A stretch of DNA of 64,000 nucleotides from Streptomyces sp. BHT-5-2 (GTDB lineage: Bacteria > Actinomycetota > Actinomycetes > Streptomycetales > Streptomycetaceae). The DNA is taken from contig NZ_CP081496.1 in NCBI RefSeq assembly GCF_019774615.1, forward strand, positions 5,332,001 through 5,396,000, in the 5' to 3' direction. Shown here piece after piece: positions 1-11,489 of the stretch (within the stretch, counting starts at the first letter, position 1; each line of letters begins with the position of its first letter). A program made the translations under genes and the position numbers. Below the pieces are notes generated by a model. It did no database searches and was not told the DNA's origin. It was given only the letters and a program-made list of their open reading frames with translations.

Positions 1-198
1 CCCGGCGGCAAGGGCCGCCCGCATCTCGCCCCGGTGACCGTGCGGTTCGGTGAGCCGCTGGACTTCTCGCGCTACGAGGGCATGGACCGCGACCGCTACG
101 TCCTGCGGGCGGTCACCGACGAGGTGATGAGCGACGTCATGGAGCTGTCCGGCCAGGAGTACGTGGACGTCTACGCCACCAAGGCCCGCGCCGCCTGA
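1..198 (+). CDS. PlsC-family acyltransferase, C-terminal end (partial)
   Basis: Only the last 65 codons are inside the window, in frame 1, ending at TGA 196-198. The visible tail has the pattern VTVRFGEPLDFSRY, then LSGQEYVDVYA, which is characteristic of the C-terminus of actinobacterial 1-acyl-sn-glycerol-3-phosphate acyltransferases. These membrane-associated enzymes acylate lysophosphatidic acid to phosphatidic acid in phospholipid synthesis. The catalytic HX4D motif lies upstream of the window and cannot be checked. A strong hairpin follows 21 bases after the stop, so this is the last gene of its transcript. Family call is fairly secure, exact substrate is not. Confidence 0.8.
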   Translation, partial: PGGKGRPHLAPVTVRFGEPLDFSRYEGMDRDRYVLRAVTDEVMSDVMELSGQEYVDVYATKARAA

Positions 199-218
199 CC
201 CTCCCCGCGCATGACGAA

Positions 219-248
219 GGGGCCCTGTCCGCAGCCGGACGGGGCCCC
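219..248. terminator. Bidirectional intrinsic terminator
   Basis: A 13-bp stem (219-231 with 236-248, one G-T pair) closes on a four-base loop CAGC. It sits between the converging plsC-like gene and the 5'-nucleotidase gene. There is no long T run, which is usual for Streptomyces terminators. Confidence 0.85.
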
Positions 249-294
249 TCGCCGTTCCCGGCCCGGCCGGCGGGCGCGGGCGCTGCCGGGCCGG

Positions 295-2265
295 TCAGCA
301 GGGCACCTGGAAGCCGCCGGGCGCGCGTTGGCCCTCGGCGTCGCCGGTCAGCGCGGTGCGCAGGGCGACCTCCGGGCGCGGCGACAGGGTCGCGTCGAGC
401 TGGAGGAGCTGCTGGTGCTCGGCGACGGAGCCGACGCGGGCGCCGGGGAGGTGGCCGTTGCGGGCCGTGACGCGGTCGGGTTCGGTCGGCGAGAGCCGGC
501 GTCTGGTGCGGATGTAGGCGATGAAGCTCTCGAAGTCGCGGGCGTGCCGGACGGGTTCGGTGAAGCCGGTGAAGGCGCTGAACCCGTCCTGGTTGATGAG
601 GGTGTACGAGGGCGCGGCGAGGCGGTAGCGGCGGGAGACGTCGAGCGGGCGGCCGTCTACGAGGATCTCGTCGGGGTCGATGCGGTGCCCGGCCGGGCCG
701 GAGGCGTCGAAGGTGTAGCGGACGTTGCCGGAGACGGCCAGCGGGGAGAAGGAGATGCCGCCGCCGGCGGTCGGGGCCCACTGCTGTTCCAGGGCGTCGT
801 GGATCTGCCGGCCGGTGACCGTGACGGTCATGATCGGGTCGCCGTAGCCGACCGCGCTCCACGCCTGTCCGAAGGTGACCGCGCCGCCTGACGCTTCGTC
901 ATGTACCAGGTCCCCGGCGATGATCGCGGCGCCGACCCGCGGGGCCAGCGCGATGACGGCGAGTTCGGCGGGGACGTTGCGGTGCCCGCCGGGGTCGTCC
1001 ATCGGGCCGTGCGGCCGGCGGCCCGCCCACAGCGCCCAGTCGGCGACGAGGTTGCCCATGGTGGACTCCCCCACCTCGTTGCGGCGCCGGGTGAAGGAGG
1101 CGGTCTGGGTGCCGATGCGGGTGCGGGCACGGCGGGCGCCGTAGCCGGCCCAGTAGTCGGCGATCGACTTCAGCTCCGGATCCGGCGTCACGTCACGGGT
1201 GTTGGGGTGGTTGACGGAGGTGGTCAGGGCGCGGACGACCTTGCCGGTGGACGGGTCCAGCCGCAGGTTGATCTCGTTGATGATCTGGCCGTAGCAGCCG
1301 GCCTCGACGAACGGGCGGGGCTCGCCCTTGGGGTCGGGCAGCATCATGGTGAAGGCGCAGTGCCAGTGGCCGGTGACGATGGCGTCGATGTCGGGCGAGA
1401 CCCGAAGCGCCAGTTCGTAGGCCGGGCCGGAGGGGTTGCTGCCGCTCTGGAAGTCTCCGCCGGCGACCGCGCCGTCGTGCATGCTGAGGACGATCGCGTT
1501 GACGCCCCGTCTCTTGAGGGCGGCCGCACAGCGGTTGGCGGTCTCCAGTTCGTCCAGGGTGCGCAGTCCGGGCTGGTAGGAGCCGGGGAAGGACTCGGTT
1601 CCGATGGCGGTCAGGTGGATGAAGCCGATCGGCAGCCGGCGGCCGTGGCCGGCGTCCACGTGGACGATGTTGTAGGGCGGCAGCACCCGCCGGCCGGTGT
1701 CGTGCCGGACCATGTTGGCGCTGTAGTAGGGGAAGTTCGCGCCGCGGAAGCGGTGGCCGGTGGAGTCGGTGAAGGAGACGTCCCGGCCGACCTCCGGGAA
1801 CGGCTCGCCGCGCTCCATGTGCTCGCGGAGGAAGACCGTCGACTTGTCGAACTCGTGGTTGCCGGCCGAGGCGAAGTCCAGGCCCAGCGCGTTGAGGGCC
1901 TCGATCGTCGGCTCGTCGGCGAAGGAGGCGGCGTCGAACTCCCAGCCGGAGAAGAGGTCGCCGGGGGCGAAGAAGAGGGAGTTGCGCCGCCCGGCGCGCA
2001 GCCGCTCCAGGTGGGCGGCCATGTAGGCGACGCCGCCGACGGTGTAGCGCCTGCCGCCGGCGCCGGTGATCACGGAGTTGGCGCCGGGGGCGCCCTGCAG
2101 ATAGCCGTGCAGATCGGTGATGTTGAGCAGCTGGACGTCGACGTACTCGTCGGCCGTCGCGGCGTCACGGGCGTGGCCGGTGGCGTAGGCGTTGCTGCCG
2201 ATCGCGCTGGCGGTGGCCATCGCCCCCGCGGCGGTTACGAAGGACCGTCGTCCGATGTCGCGCAC
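295..2265 (-). CDS. Tat-exported bifunctional metallophosphatase / 5'-nucleotidase
   Basis: 656 aa, GTG start at 2265 with AGGAG eight bases upstream. The N-terminus has a twin-arginine signal (RRSFVTAAGAMATASAIG, residues 6-23), so the protein is exported folded. The calcineurin-like metallophosphatase domain follows with its metal-binding motifs: NITDLHGYL (about 48-56), GDLFSGW (about 102) and GNHEFD (135-140), then GHWHC near residue 300. The C-terminal half matches the 5'-nucleotidase substrate-binding domain. The family hydrolyses nucleoside monophosphates and 2',3'-cyclic nucleotides outside the cell to recover phosphate and nucleosides. It is monocistronic. Confidence 0.9.
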   Translation of the reverse strand: MRDIGRRSFVTAAGAMATASAIGSNAYATGHARDAATADEYVDVQLLNITDLHGYLQGAPGANSVITGAGGRRYTVGGVAYMAAHLERLRAGRRNSLFFAPGDLFSGWEFDAASFADEPTIEALNALGLDFASAGNHEFDKSTVFLREHMERGEPFPEVGRDVSFTDSTGHRFRGANFPYYSANMVRHDTGRRVLPPYNIVHVDAGHGRRLPIGFIHLTAIGTESFPGSYQPGLRTLDELETANRCAAALKRRGVNAIVLSMHDGAVAGGDFQSGSNPSGPAYELALRVSPDIDAIVTGHWHCAFTMMLPDPKGEPRPFVEAGCYGQIINEINLRLDPSTGKVVRALTTSVNHPNTRDVTPDPELKSIADYWAGYGARRARTRIGTQTASFTRRRNEVGESTMGNLVADWALWAGRRPHGPMDDPGGHRNVPAELAVIALAPRVGAAIIAGDLVHDEASGGAVTFGQAWSAVGYGDPIMTVTVTGRQIHDALEQQWAPTAGGGISFSPLAVSGNVRYTFDASGPAGHRIDPDEILVDGRPLDVSRRYRLAAPSYTLINQDGFSAFTGFTEPVRHARDFESFIAYIRTRRRLSPTEPDRVTARNGHLPGARVGSVAEHQQLLQLDATLSPRPEVALRTALTGDAEGQRAPGGFQVPC

Positions 2266-2389
2266 TCGTCACTCTCCTGAGCGGGTCCGACCGTTGGGGG
2301 GACGACGGGAGAGTCAAACGAGCCGCGCGGGACAACCGGCCACCACGACGCGTACCGGGCGTGAACGGCAGGGGACAGTCGCCCCCAGG

Positions 2390-2444
2390 GGCGTGTCCTG
2401 TGGATCATGGCCGGTGCGCGCGGTCGCGATCCACGGGACACGCC
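2390..2444. terminator. Long inverted repeat, probable terminator of the MFS gene
   Basis: Bases 2390-2406 pair with 2428-2444 (17 bp with one or two G-T pairs) around a 21-base loop. It lies about 90 bases downstream of the leftward MFS gene and about 125 bases upstream of the 5'-nucleotidase start. It is a good terminator candidate, but its length and symmetry would also suit a small non-autonomous mobile element. The rest of 2266-2530 shows no gene. Confidence 0.5.
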
Positions 2445-2530
2445 TGGGCGGGGGCAGGGGGCGGGGCGGTGTCCCTCGTTCGCCTGCCGGGTGGGCCCTT
2501 ACGGGTGCCCGGGCGGGAGCGGCGGGGCGG

Positions 2531-4174
2531 TCACCGGCGCTCGGCCGGACCGCCGCCGGTGGAGCCGGCCACCGGTGCGGCCTCCGCGTCCTCCGCGGGC
2601 CGCGGCGGCGCGCTGTCGGCCAGCTTCTGGCCGCGGAGCAGGAACCACGCGGCCACCGCGGCGCCCAGCAGCACCACCGCGCCCACGCCGGCCGCGGTGT
2701 CCACGCCGCTGACGAAGGAGTCCTGAGCGGCCTTCAGCAGGGCGGCGCTCTGCTCGGCGGGGAGGTGAGCGGCGGCGTCCACGGCACCGCCGAGCGAGGC
2801 GCGGGCGGCGTCGGCGGCGGGTCCGGGGACTCCTGCGGGGGTGGCGAAGCCCTGGTAGATGCTGGTGACGATGGAGCCCAGCAGGGCGATGCCGAGCGCG
2901 GCGCCGAGTTCGTAGGCGGTCTCGGAGACCGCGGAGGCGGCGCCGGCCTCCTCCTTGGGCACGCTGGAGAGGATGACGTCGGCGGTGACCGTGAAGGCGA
3001 AGCCGGCGCCGATGCCCACGACGAAGAGGATGATGCACAGCGCGAGGGTGCCGGTGTCGGCGTGCAGGGCCGTGCAGCCGGCGAGCGAGAGGCCGACCAC
3101 CGCGAGGCCGCCGGCCACCACCAGCCGCACCGACAGCCGCCGGGCGACCCAGCCGGCGGCCAGTCCGGCGCCCACCGCGCCGACCGCGGCCGGGAGTTCG
3201 ACCAGCCCGGCGTCGAACGGCGAGCGCATCTGCACCATCTGGAGGAACTGCGAGAGGAAGAAGACCAGTCCGGACAGCCCGAGGATGGTCAGCAGGTCGG
3301 CCAGGACCGCGCCGGAGAAGCCCCGGTGCTGGAAGAGCTTCATGTTCAGCAGTGGCGAGTCGAGGGTGAGCTGGCGCCGGACGAACAGCAGCAGGGCGAG
3401 CAGACCGATGACGGCGGCCGGGCCGATGTCCCAGCGCAGGCCGTGCACCGCCGCCTCCTTGACGGCGTAGACGACGCCGACGACGCCGACCAGCGACAGC
3501 AGGACGCTGGGGACGTCCCACGGGCCCGGGTCCGGGTTGCGGGACTCCGGGATCACCTTGGCGCCGACGACGACCAGCAGCGCCATCACCGGAAGGTTGA
3601 TCAGGAAGACCGAGCCCCACCAGAAGTGGCCGAGCAGGAAGCCGCCGAGGACCGGCCCGACCGCCGTACCGGCGGAGGCCATGGCGCCCCAGATGCCGAT
3701 CGCCAGGCTGCGTTCCCTGGGGTCGTGGAAGAGGTTGCGGATCAGCGCGAGCGTGGACGGCATCAGCGTCGCACCGGCCATGCCCTGGAGGGCCCGGGCG
3801 ACGATCATCATCTCCGGGGTGCTCGCGTAGGCCGCGAGCACCGACAGTGCGCCGAACGCCACCGAGCCGATCAGCAGCAGCTTCTTCCGGCCGATCCGGT
3901 CGCCGAGGCTGCCCATGGAGACCAGCAGGCCGGCGATGACGAAGGAGTAGACGTCGCCGATCCACAGCAACTGGGTGCCGGACGGCTTCAGATCCTCGCT
4001 GAGGAACGGGGTGGCGAGCCCGAGGACGGTGGCGTCGACGGCGACCAGCAGGACCGCCAGGACCAGGACCGAGAGCGCCAGCCAGCGGCCCGGTCGGGGC
4101 TGTTCGTCCACATGGGCCGAACCGGCCCGCCCTGAGGCCGGACCGGCCTGCCTTGCGGCTATGGGTTCGCTCAT
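2531..4174 (-). CDS. MFS drug:H+ antiporter, DHA2 (14-TM, EmrB/QacA) type
   Basis: 547 aa from ATG 4174, in the usual range for 14-helix MFS exporters. Motif A is visible as GSLGDRIGRKKLLLIG (around residue 95) and motif C as GPVLGGFLLGHFWW with the following INLP (around 170-190). Both mark DHA2 multidrug or antibiotic exporters of the inner membrane. The start overlaps the stop of the TetR gene by four bases (ATGA, 4171-4174), so the two are translationally coupled and presumably co-repressed. The C-terminal tail after the last helix is low-complexity. The exported compound is unknown; an upstream frame extension to 4729 is antisense noise. Confidence 0.9.
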   Translation of the reverse strand: MSEPIAARQAGPASGRAGSAHVDEQPRPGRWLALSVLVLAVLLVAVDATVLGLATPFLSEDLKPSGTQLLWIGDVYSFVIAGLLVSMGSLGDRIGRKKLLLIGSVAFGALSVLAAYASTPEMMIVARALQGMAGATLMPSTLALIRNLFHDPRERSLAIGIWGAMASAGTAVGPVLGGFLLGHFWWGSVFLINLPVMALLVVVGAKVIPESRNPDPGPWDVPSVLLSLVGVVGVVYAVKEAAVHGLRWDIGPAAVIGLLALLLFVRRQLTLDSPLLNMKLFQHRGFSGAVLADLLTILGLSGLVFFLSQFLQMVQMRSPFDAGLVELPAAVGAVGAGLAAGWVARRLSVRLVVAGGLAVVGLSLAGCTALHADTGTLALCIILFVVGIGAGFAFTVTADVILSSVPKEEAGAASAVSETAYELGAALGIALLGSIVTSIYQGFATPAGVPGPAADAARASLGGAVDAAAHLPAEQSAALLKAAQDSFVSGVDTAAGVGAVVLLGAAVAAWFLLRGQKLADSAPPRPAEDAEAAPVAGSTGGGPAERR

Positions 4175-4722
4175 TTCTCCATGCTCCGTCGGATGCCGCC
4201 GAGCAGCAGCTCGACGATCGAGTGGTCGAGGTCGCCGCGCGCGAGGCGGCCCTCGTGCACCGCCCAGGCGCCGGCGCCGAGGAGGCCGTAGAACGCCTCG
4301 GTCAGCCAGACCGAGCTGAGGTCGACCCGGAAGTCGCCGTCCTCCTGCCCGCGGCGGAACAGCGCGGCGAGCCGGGCGTCGAGCCGGGCCCAGCCGGCGT
4401 TGACCGGGCCGCTCTCGAAGAGCTGGTTCTCGGTGAAGAGGAAGGCCAGCACGCCGGCCACCGGCTCGGCCTCGCGGACCAGCCGGCGCAGCGCCCCGGC
4501 GGCGTCCCCCTCGTCGAGCCGGGCGGCGTCCATGGCCCGGGCGAACCGCTCGATGCCGTGCTCCTCCAGGGCGCGGATCAGCGCGTCGCGGCCGGCGAAG
4601 TGCCGGTGCAGGGTCGCCCGGCTGATGCCCGCGGCGCGCGCGATCTCGTCCATCGACGTCGTCGCGCGGCGGGTGAGCAGCGCCGCGGCCTCTGTGAGTA
4701 CATGTTCCCGGTCTACGGCCAT
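4171..4722 (-). CDS. TetR-family repressor of the adjacent efflux gene
   Basis: 183 aa from ATG 4722. The N-terminal helix-turn-helix reads ATTSMDEIARAAGISRATLHRHF (residues about 18-40), followed by an all-helical ligand domain typical of TetR repressors. It is first in a two-gene operon with the MFS exporter, overlapping it by ATGA. No Shine-Dalgarno precedes the start. Instead TACTCT lies seven bases upstream of the ATG, so the mRNA is probably leaderless. A perfect 7+7 inverted repeat sits in that promoter, which points to autorepression relieved by the pump substrate. Confidence 0.9.
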   Translation of the reverse strand: MAVDREHVLTEAAALLTRRATTSMDEIARAAGISRATLHRHFAGRDALIRALEEHGIERFARAMDAARLDEGDAAGALRRLVREAEPVAGVLAFLFTENQLFESGPVNAGWARLDARLAALFRRGQEDGDFRVDLSSVWLTEAFYGLLGAGAWAVHEGRLARGDLDHSIVELLLGGIRRSMEK

Positions 4723-4729
4723 GAGACAC

Positions 4730-4760
4730 AGAGTACCCGAATGAGACACGAACGTCTCAT
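4730..4760 (-). promoter_or_regulatory. tetR promoter and TetR operator
   Basis: Minus-strand TACTCT (4735-4730) lies seven bases from the ATG. TGAGAC (4759-4754), 18 bases further up, can serve as the -35. The inverted repeat ATGAGAC-N6-GTCTCAT (4741-4760) covers the -35 and spacer, and a further ATGAGAC half-site lies at 4721-4727 over the start codon. Position and symmetry fit a TetR operator; binding is inferred. Confidence 0.65.
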
Positions 4761-4783
4761 CCTTTTCCGGCGAAAGACGGAAA

Positions 4784-4811
4784 AGGGCGGCCTCCGAGTG
4801 GAGACCGCCCT
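4784..4811 (-). terminator. argH terminator
   Basis: Stem 4784-4795 with 4800-4811, one internal mismatch, loop GAGT. It is placed 35 bases after the argH stop and upstream of the tetR promoter, separating the two leftward units. Confidence 0.75.
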
Positions 4812-4846
4812 CGCCGGCCGACGCACCCCGCGCCGGCCGGGCGCCG

Positions 4847-7556
<2,710 letters not shown>

Positions 7557-7570
7557 GGGTCTCTCCTTAC

Positions 7571-7621
7571 GATGCATACGCAGCTAGGCATAATTATGCA
7601 CTCGGCCGTATGCTTCGTCAA
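7571..7621 (-). promoter_or_regulatory. argG promoter with ARG boxes
   Basis: Minus-strand -35 TTGACG (7621-7616) and -10 CATAAT (7598-7593) are 17 bases apart. The -10 is embedded in the perfect palindrome GCATAATTATGC (7588-7599), with flanking TGCATAC (7573-7579) and GTATGC (7608-7613). This resembles a pair of ArgR operators (ARG boxes), and argR is encoded in the window. Repression by ArgR with arginine is the expected control. Confidence 0.75.
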
Positions 7622-7640
7622 CGAACATGGAAATCCCAGG

Positions 7641-8036
7641 TCAGCGCTTTCGGAGCGCCTCCTTCAGCACCGCCGCATGACTCAGCGGCACCTCTTTCGT
7701 GGCCGTCAGCAGCGTCAGCGGGCCGTCCGCCGCCAGCTCGCGCAGATGCCCCAGCGCCTCTCGCGCGGACCCCTCGGCCAGCTCGCCCCGATAGCGCTCG
7801 GCGAACTCCTCGAACCGCCCCTCCTCGTGCCCGTACCACTTGCGCAGCTCGGACGACGGGGCCACGTCCTTGCACCACTCGGCGAGCCGCGCGTCCTCCT
7901 TGGCCAGCCCCCGGGGCCACAGCCGGTCCACCAGGACCCGCGTCCCGTCCGCCGGATCCGGCGGGTCGTACACCCGCCGCACCTCGATCGTGCGCGACGG
8001 GTGCGCCTTCTTCGTTTTCTGCATCTTTGTCGCCAT
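7641..8036 (-). CDS. DUF488 family protein
   Basis: 131 aa. The core EVRRVYDPPDPADGTRVLVDRLWPRGLAKEDARLAEWCKDVAPS is typical of the single-domain DUF488 proteins; LWPRG and the WYGHEEGRFEEFAERYRGEL segment are hallmark positions. The function of the family is not established. The start ATG 8036 has no strong ribosome site, so translation may begin a few codons later (ATG in MQKTKK). It is read leftward, back to back with the tRNA gene, and ends about 85 bases before the argG promoter. No partner gene is evident. Confidence 0.85.
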   Translation of the reverse strand: MATKMQKTKKAHPSRTIEVRRVYDPPDPADGTRVLVDRLWPRGLAKEDARLAEWCKDVAPSSELRKWYGHEEGRFEEFAERYRGELAEGSAREALGHLRELAADGPLTLLTATKEVPLSHAAVLKEALRKR

Positions 8037-8104
8037 TTTTCCATCGAAACACGGTCACCGAGAGCCCTCCGGGAGGCCCGGCGGCACCCGGAATGGGGCC
8101 CGCT

Positions 8105-8134
8105 TTGGATTCAACGGCCCGGACAGGGTATTTT
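8105..8134 (+). promoter_or_regulatory. Candidate promoter for tRNA-Pro
   Basis: TTGGAT (8105-8110) and TATTTT (8129-8134) are separated by 18 bases. Transcription would begin about 40 bases before the mature tRNA. Sequence match only. Confidence 0.35.
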
Positions 8135-8181
8135 TCTGTCTGCACGCCCCGACCGGGACTTCTCCGGTCGGAACGCGGCAC

Positions 8182-8255
<74 letters not shown>

Positions 8256-8263
8256 CGGTGTCG

Positions 8264-8306
8264 AAAGGCCCGCTGATCCGGGAGAGATCCCGATCAGCGG
8301 GCCTTT
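8264..8306. terminator. Bidirectional terminator after tRNA-Pro and pstS
   Basis: A 15-bp perfect stem (8264-8278 with 8292-8306) starts with AAA and ends with TTT, so it can act on both strands. It lies between tRNA-Pro and the converging pstS-type gene, whose stop is 18 bases away. Confidence 0.9.
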
Positions 8307-8323
8307 GCGCTGTGCGGCCGCCG

Positions 8324-9469
8324 TCAGGGCAGTGCGCCGATCTCGCCGCGGACCTTGTCCACGACCGCGGCCGGCAGCGTCGCGTACCCCTGGAAGGTCA
8401 GGTTCTGCTGGCCCTTGCGGCTCGCGATGTACGTCAGGAACGCCTTGGTGGCGGGCCAGGTCTCCGGCCTGTTGCCCTTGTCGCAGACGATCTCGTAGGT
8501 GACCACGTCGATCGGGTAGGCGCCGGGGACCTTGGAGCCGTAGTCGAGGTCGAGCCTGACGTCATGACCGGTGTTGACCGTCTTGGCGCCGGCGATGGCG
8601 TGGGACGCGGAGGTCACGTTGGGGTCGGCGGGGGTCGGCGCACCGGTGTCGACGGAGATCGTGCGCAGCATCCGGTCGACCGCGTACGGCAGCTCGACGT
8701 AGCCGATGGCGCCGGTGGTGCGCTGCACCTGGGCGGCGAGGTCCGCGGAGCCCTTGGCCGCGTCGCCGCCGTGCGCCGGCCACTCCTTGGCGTGCGGATA
8801 CGGCCAGGCGCCCTGGCCGGCGGCGGCGAGATACGCCGTGAAGTTGTCCGTCGTGCCGGAGGAGTCGGAGCGGTGGAACGTCCGGATCGGGGTGTCGGGC
8901 AGCTTGGCGTCCTTGTTGAGCCGGGCGACGGCCGGGTCGTTCCACCGGGTGATCTTTCCGTCGAAGATCTTGGCGAGGGTGGGGCCGTCGAGGACCAGCC
9001 GGTCGACGCCGGGGAGGTGGAAGGCGAGCGCGATCGGGCCGCCGACGATCGGCAGGTGGATGGCACGGCCGCCGTCCGCGCAGACCTTCTCCGACCGCGT
9101 CTCCTGGTCGGCGCCGAGCGGGGAGTCCGAGCCGGCGAAGGCGGTGCGGCCGCTCAGGAAGTCGTCCTGACCGGCCCCCGAGCCGTTGCCGTCGTAGCTG
9201 ATCGTGGTGCCGGGGCAGGCCCTGGTGTACGTGGTGATCCAGTACTTCATCGCGTACTGCTGGGCCGTCGAGCCGGAGGCGTGCAGGGTGGCCGCCTTGC
9301 CGCAGGCGATTCCGGACGCGCCGGTGGCCGACGGGCTCTGCGCGGGGGCGGACGGACTGCGGGAGGGGCCTGCGCCACCGCTCGAACCGCAGGCCGTCAG
9401 GACGAGGGCGCCGCACACCGCGGCCGCCCCGAGGGCGCCGGCGCGCCCGGCCTTCCGCTGGGGATTCAC
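8324..9469 (-). CDS. pstS: Phosphate-binding lipoprotein, PstS type
   Basis: 381 aa, GTG start 9469. The signal peptide ends in the lipobox LTAC (Cys about 27), so it is a lipid-anchored extracytoplasmic receptor of a phosphate ABC importer. The PBP-like fold shows phosphate-binding segments ASGSTAQQ, NGSGAGQDDFLSGRTAFAGSDSPL and HRSDSSGTTDNF. No pstC, pstA or pstB lies in the window, so this copy is solitary here; either it serves a transporter elsewhere or is a second PstS. A TATAGT sequence (minus strand, 9612-9607) upstream could be its -10. No convincing PHO box was identified. Confidence 0.85.
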   Translation of the reverse strand: MNPQRKAGRAGALGAAAVCGALVLTACGSSGGAGPSRSPSAPAQSPSATGASGIACGKAATLHASGSTAQQYAMKYWITTYTRACPGTTISYDGNGSGAGQDDFLSGRTAFAGSDSPLGADQETRSEKVCADGGRAIHLPIVGGPIALAFHLPGVDRLVLDGPTLAKIFDGKITRWNDPAVARLNKDAKLPDTPIRTFHRSDSSGTTDNFTAYLAAAGQGAWPYPHAKEWPAHGGDAAKGSADLAAQVQRTTGAIGYVELPYAVDRMLRTISVDTGAPTPADPNVTSASHAIAGAKTVNTGHDVRLDLDYGSKVPGAYPIDVVTYEIVCDKGNRPETWPATKAFLTYIASRKGQQNLTFQGYATLPAAVVDKVRGEIGALP

Positions 9470-9655
9470 TACTCCCGTGCTCCTTCCTGCGGACCGGCCC
9501 CGGCCGACGCAGTCGAGGGTGCGGAGGCCGCGCTTCCGCGGCGTCCGCCCGTACGGCGGCGGCTCGCGCGGCGGCGAGCACGGGGTCCGTCGACGGACCC
9601 TCGGTCACTATATGCAGTTGTTCGCGCACGGGGGGTGACGGTCGTGGCGGGCGGG

Positions 9656-10213
9656 TTACGGGGCCCCGCGGCCCTCCTTCTCGGCCAGCCGCAGCAGGTG
9701 GTCGGCGAGCGCCTGCCCGCCGGACGGGGCGCGGCTGATGAGGAGGAGGGTGTCGTCTCCGGCGATGGTGCCGAGGATGTCGTGCAGCTCCGCCTGGTCG
9801 ATGGCCGAGGCCAGGAACTGGGCGGCGCCCGGCGGGGTGCGCAGGACGACGAGGTTGGCGGACGCCTCGGCGGAGATGAGGAGTTCGCCGGCGAGGCGGC
9901 GCATCCGCTCCTCCTTGGCCGACTCCCCGAGCGGGGCGCGCGGCTTGCGGTCGCCGCCCTCGCTCGGTACCGCGTAGATCAACTCGCCGCCGGTGTTGCG
10001 GATCTTCACCGCGCCCAGTTCGTCCAGGTCGCGGGAGAGCGTCGCCTGGGTGACGGAGAGCCCGTCGTCGGCGAGCAGCTTGGCGAGCTGGCTCTGGGAG
10101 CGGACCGGCTGCCGGTTGAGGATGTCCACGATCCGGCGGTGGCGGGCGGTGCGGGTCTGCGGCACGGCCGGGCCGTTGTTGTGCGGCGAGTCGGTGTCCT
10201 GCGGCTCGGTCAT
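9656..10213 (-). CDS. argR: Arginine repressor
   Basis: 185 aa, ATG 10213. The N-terminal winged helix carries [34 protein letters not shown] (about 37-70), and the C-terminal domain has the arginine-binding and oligomerisation segment [14 protein letters not shown]. Hexameric ArgR with arginine represses the biosynthetic genes at ARG boxes. It is the last gene of argC-J-B-D-R, 19 bases after argD, so it is autoregulated with its targets. The N-terminal 20 residues before the winged helix are low-complexity, as in other Streptomyces homologues. Confidence 0.96.
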   Translation of the reverse strand: MTEPQDTDSPHNNGPAVPQTRTARHRRIVDILNRQPVRSQSQLAKLLADDGLSVTQATLSRDLDELGAVKIRNTGGELIYAVPSEGGDRKPRAPLGESAKEERMRRLAGELLISAEASANLVVLRTPPGAAQFLASAIDQAELHDILGTIAGDDTLLLISRAPSGGQALADHLLRLAEKEGRGAP

Positions 10214-10232
10214 CGTTGCGTCAGTCTCCGGA

Positions 10233-11489
10233 TCATCGTTCCCCGTCGGCCGATTCCTCGGCCCTCGTAAGGACCCCGGGGAGCTTCTGGAGGAAGGTCT
10301 CCACCTGCTCGTCGGAGACGATCAGGGGCGGGGCGAGCCGGATGACGTCCGGCGCGACCGCGTTGACCAGAAGGCCCGCGTCCTGGGCCGCCTGCTGAAC
10401 CTGTGGCGCGAGGGGCCCGGTCAAGACGATACCGAGGAGCAGGCCGGCGCCGCGGACCTGGCCGACCAACGGGTGCCCCAGGGCCTCGATTCCGGCGTGC
10501 AGCCGCGCGCCGGCCCGCCGGACGTGGTCGAGGAGGCCGTCCGCCTCGATGGTGTCCAGGACGGCCAGGGCGCCGGCGCAGACGACCGGGTTGCCGCTGA
10601 ACGTCGAACCGTGCGAGCCGGGGGTGAGCAGCTCGGCGGCCGGCCCGAAGGCGAGGGTGGCGCCGATGGGGAGGCCGCCGCCGAGGCCCTTGGCGAGGGT
10701 GACGATGTCGGCGTCGACGCCCTGGGCCGCCGACTCCAGCCAGTGCCCGGTGCGGCCGATGCCGGTCTGGATCTCGTCGACGACCAGCAGGGTGCCGGTG
10801 GCGGCGGTGATCTCCCGGGCCGCCCGGAGGTAGCCCGGCGGCGGGACGACCACGCCGTTCTCGCCCTGGACGGGCTCCAGGACGACGAGGGCGGTGTCGG
10901 TGGTGACCGCGGCCCGGAGCGCCGCCACGTCGCCGTACGGGACGTGGTCGACGTCGCCGGGCAGCGGGCGGAACGGGTCCTGCTTGGCGGGCTGGCCGGT
11001 GAGGGCCAGGGCGCCCATGGTGCGGCCGTGGAAGCCGCCGACGGTGGAGACCATGTGGGTCCGGCCGGTCAGCCGGCCGATCTTGAAGGCGGCCTCGTTG
11101 GCCTCGGCGCCGGAGTTGGAGAAGTAGACCCGGCCGGGCCGCCCGGCGAGCGCGAGCAGCCGCTCGGCGAGCGCCACGGTCGGCTCGCTGGTGAAGAAGT
11201 TCGACACATGGCCGAGGGTGGCGACCTGGTCGGAGACCGCGCGGACCACCGCGGGGTGGGCGTGGCCCAGTGCGTTGACCGCGATCCCGCCGAGGAAGTC
11301 GAGGTAGGTCCTGCCGTCGGCGTCGTGGACGGTGACGCCCTCGCCCCGGACGAGCGGGATGCGGGGAGTGCCGAAGTTGTGCATCAGGGCGCCCTGCCAG
11401 CGCCGGGTCAGTGCCTCGTTGGTGACCGGGCCGTGGTCGTTCGCCGTGCCCTGGGTGGTCGGGGTGTCCGCCGCCGTGCCGGTGCTCAT
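10233..11489 (-). CDS. argD: Acetylornithine aminotransferase
   Basis: 418 aa from ATG 11489 with GGAGGGG upstream. A class-III PLP aminotransferase converting N-acetylglutamate semialdehyde to N-acetylornithine. [17 protein letters not shown] carries the conserved aspartate that contacts the pyridine nitrogen, and [15 protein letters not shown] carries the Schiff-base lysine. [15 protein letters not shown] is a cofactor phosphate loop. The start overlaps the argB stop by four bases (ATGA), indicating coupling within the arginine operon. Confidence 0.96.
   Translation of the reverse strand: MSTGTAADTPTTQGTANDHGPVTNEALTRRWQGALMHNFGTPRIPLVRGEGVTVHDADGRTYLDFLGGIAVNALGHAHPAVVRAVSDQVATLGHVSNFFTSEPTVALAERLLALAGRPGRVYFSNSGAEANEAAFKIGRLTGRTHMVSTVGGFHGRTMGALALTGQPAKQDPFRPLPGDVDHVPYGDVAALRAAVTTDTALVVLEPVQGENGVVVPPPGYLRAAREITAATGTLLVVDEIQTGIGRTGHWLESAAQGVDADIVTLAKGLGGGLPIGATLAFGPAAELLTPGSHGSTFSGNPVVCAGALAVLDTIEADGLLDHVRRAGARLHAGIEALGHPLVGQVRGAGLLLGIVLTGPLAPQVQQAAQDAGLLVNAVAPDVIRLAPPLIVSDEQVETFLQKLPGVLTRAEESADGER

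Noticed and set aside
9600-9660. PHO box upstream of the pstS-type gene
   Set aside because: Only one degenerate TCACC-like unit could be seen; a PhoP site needs at least two ordered repeats.
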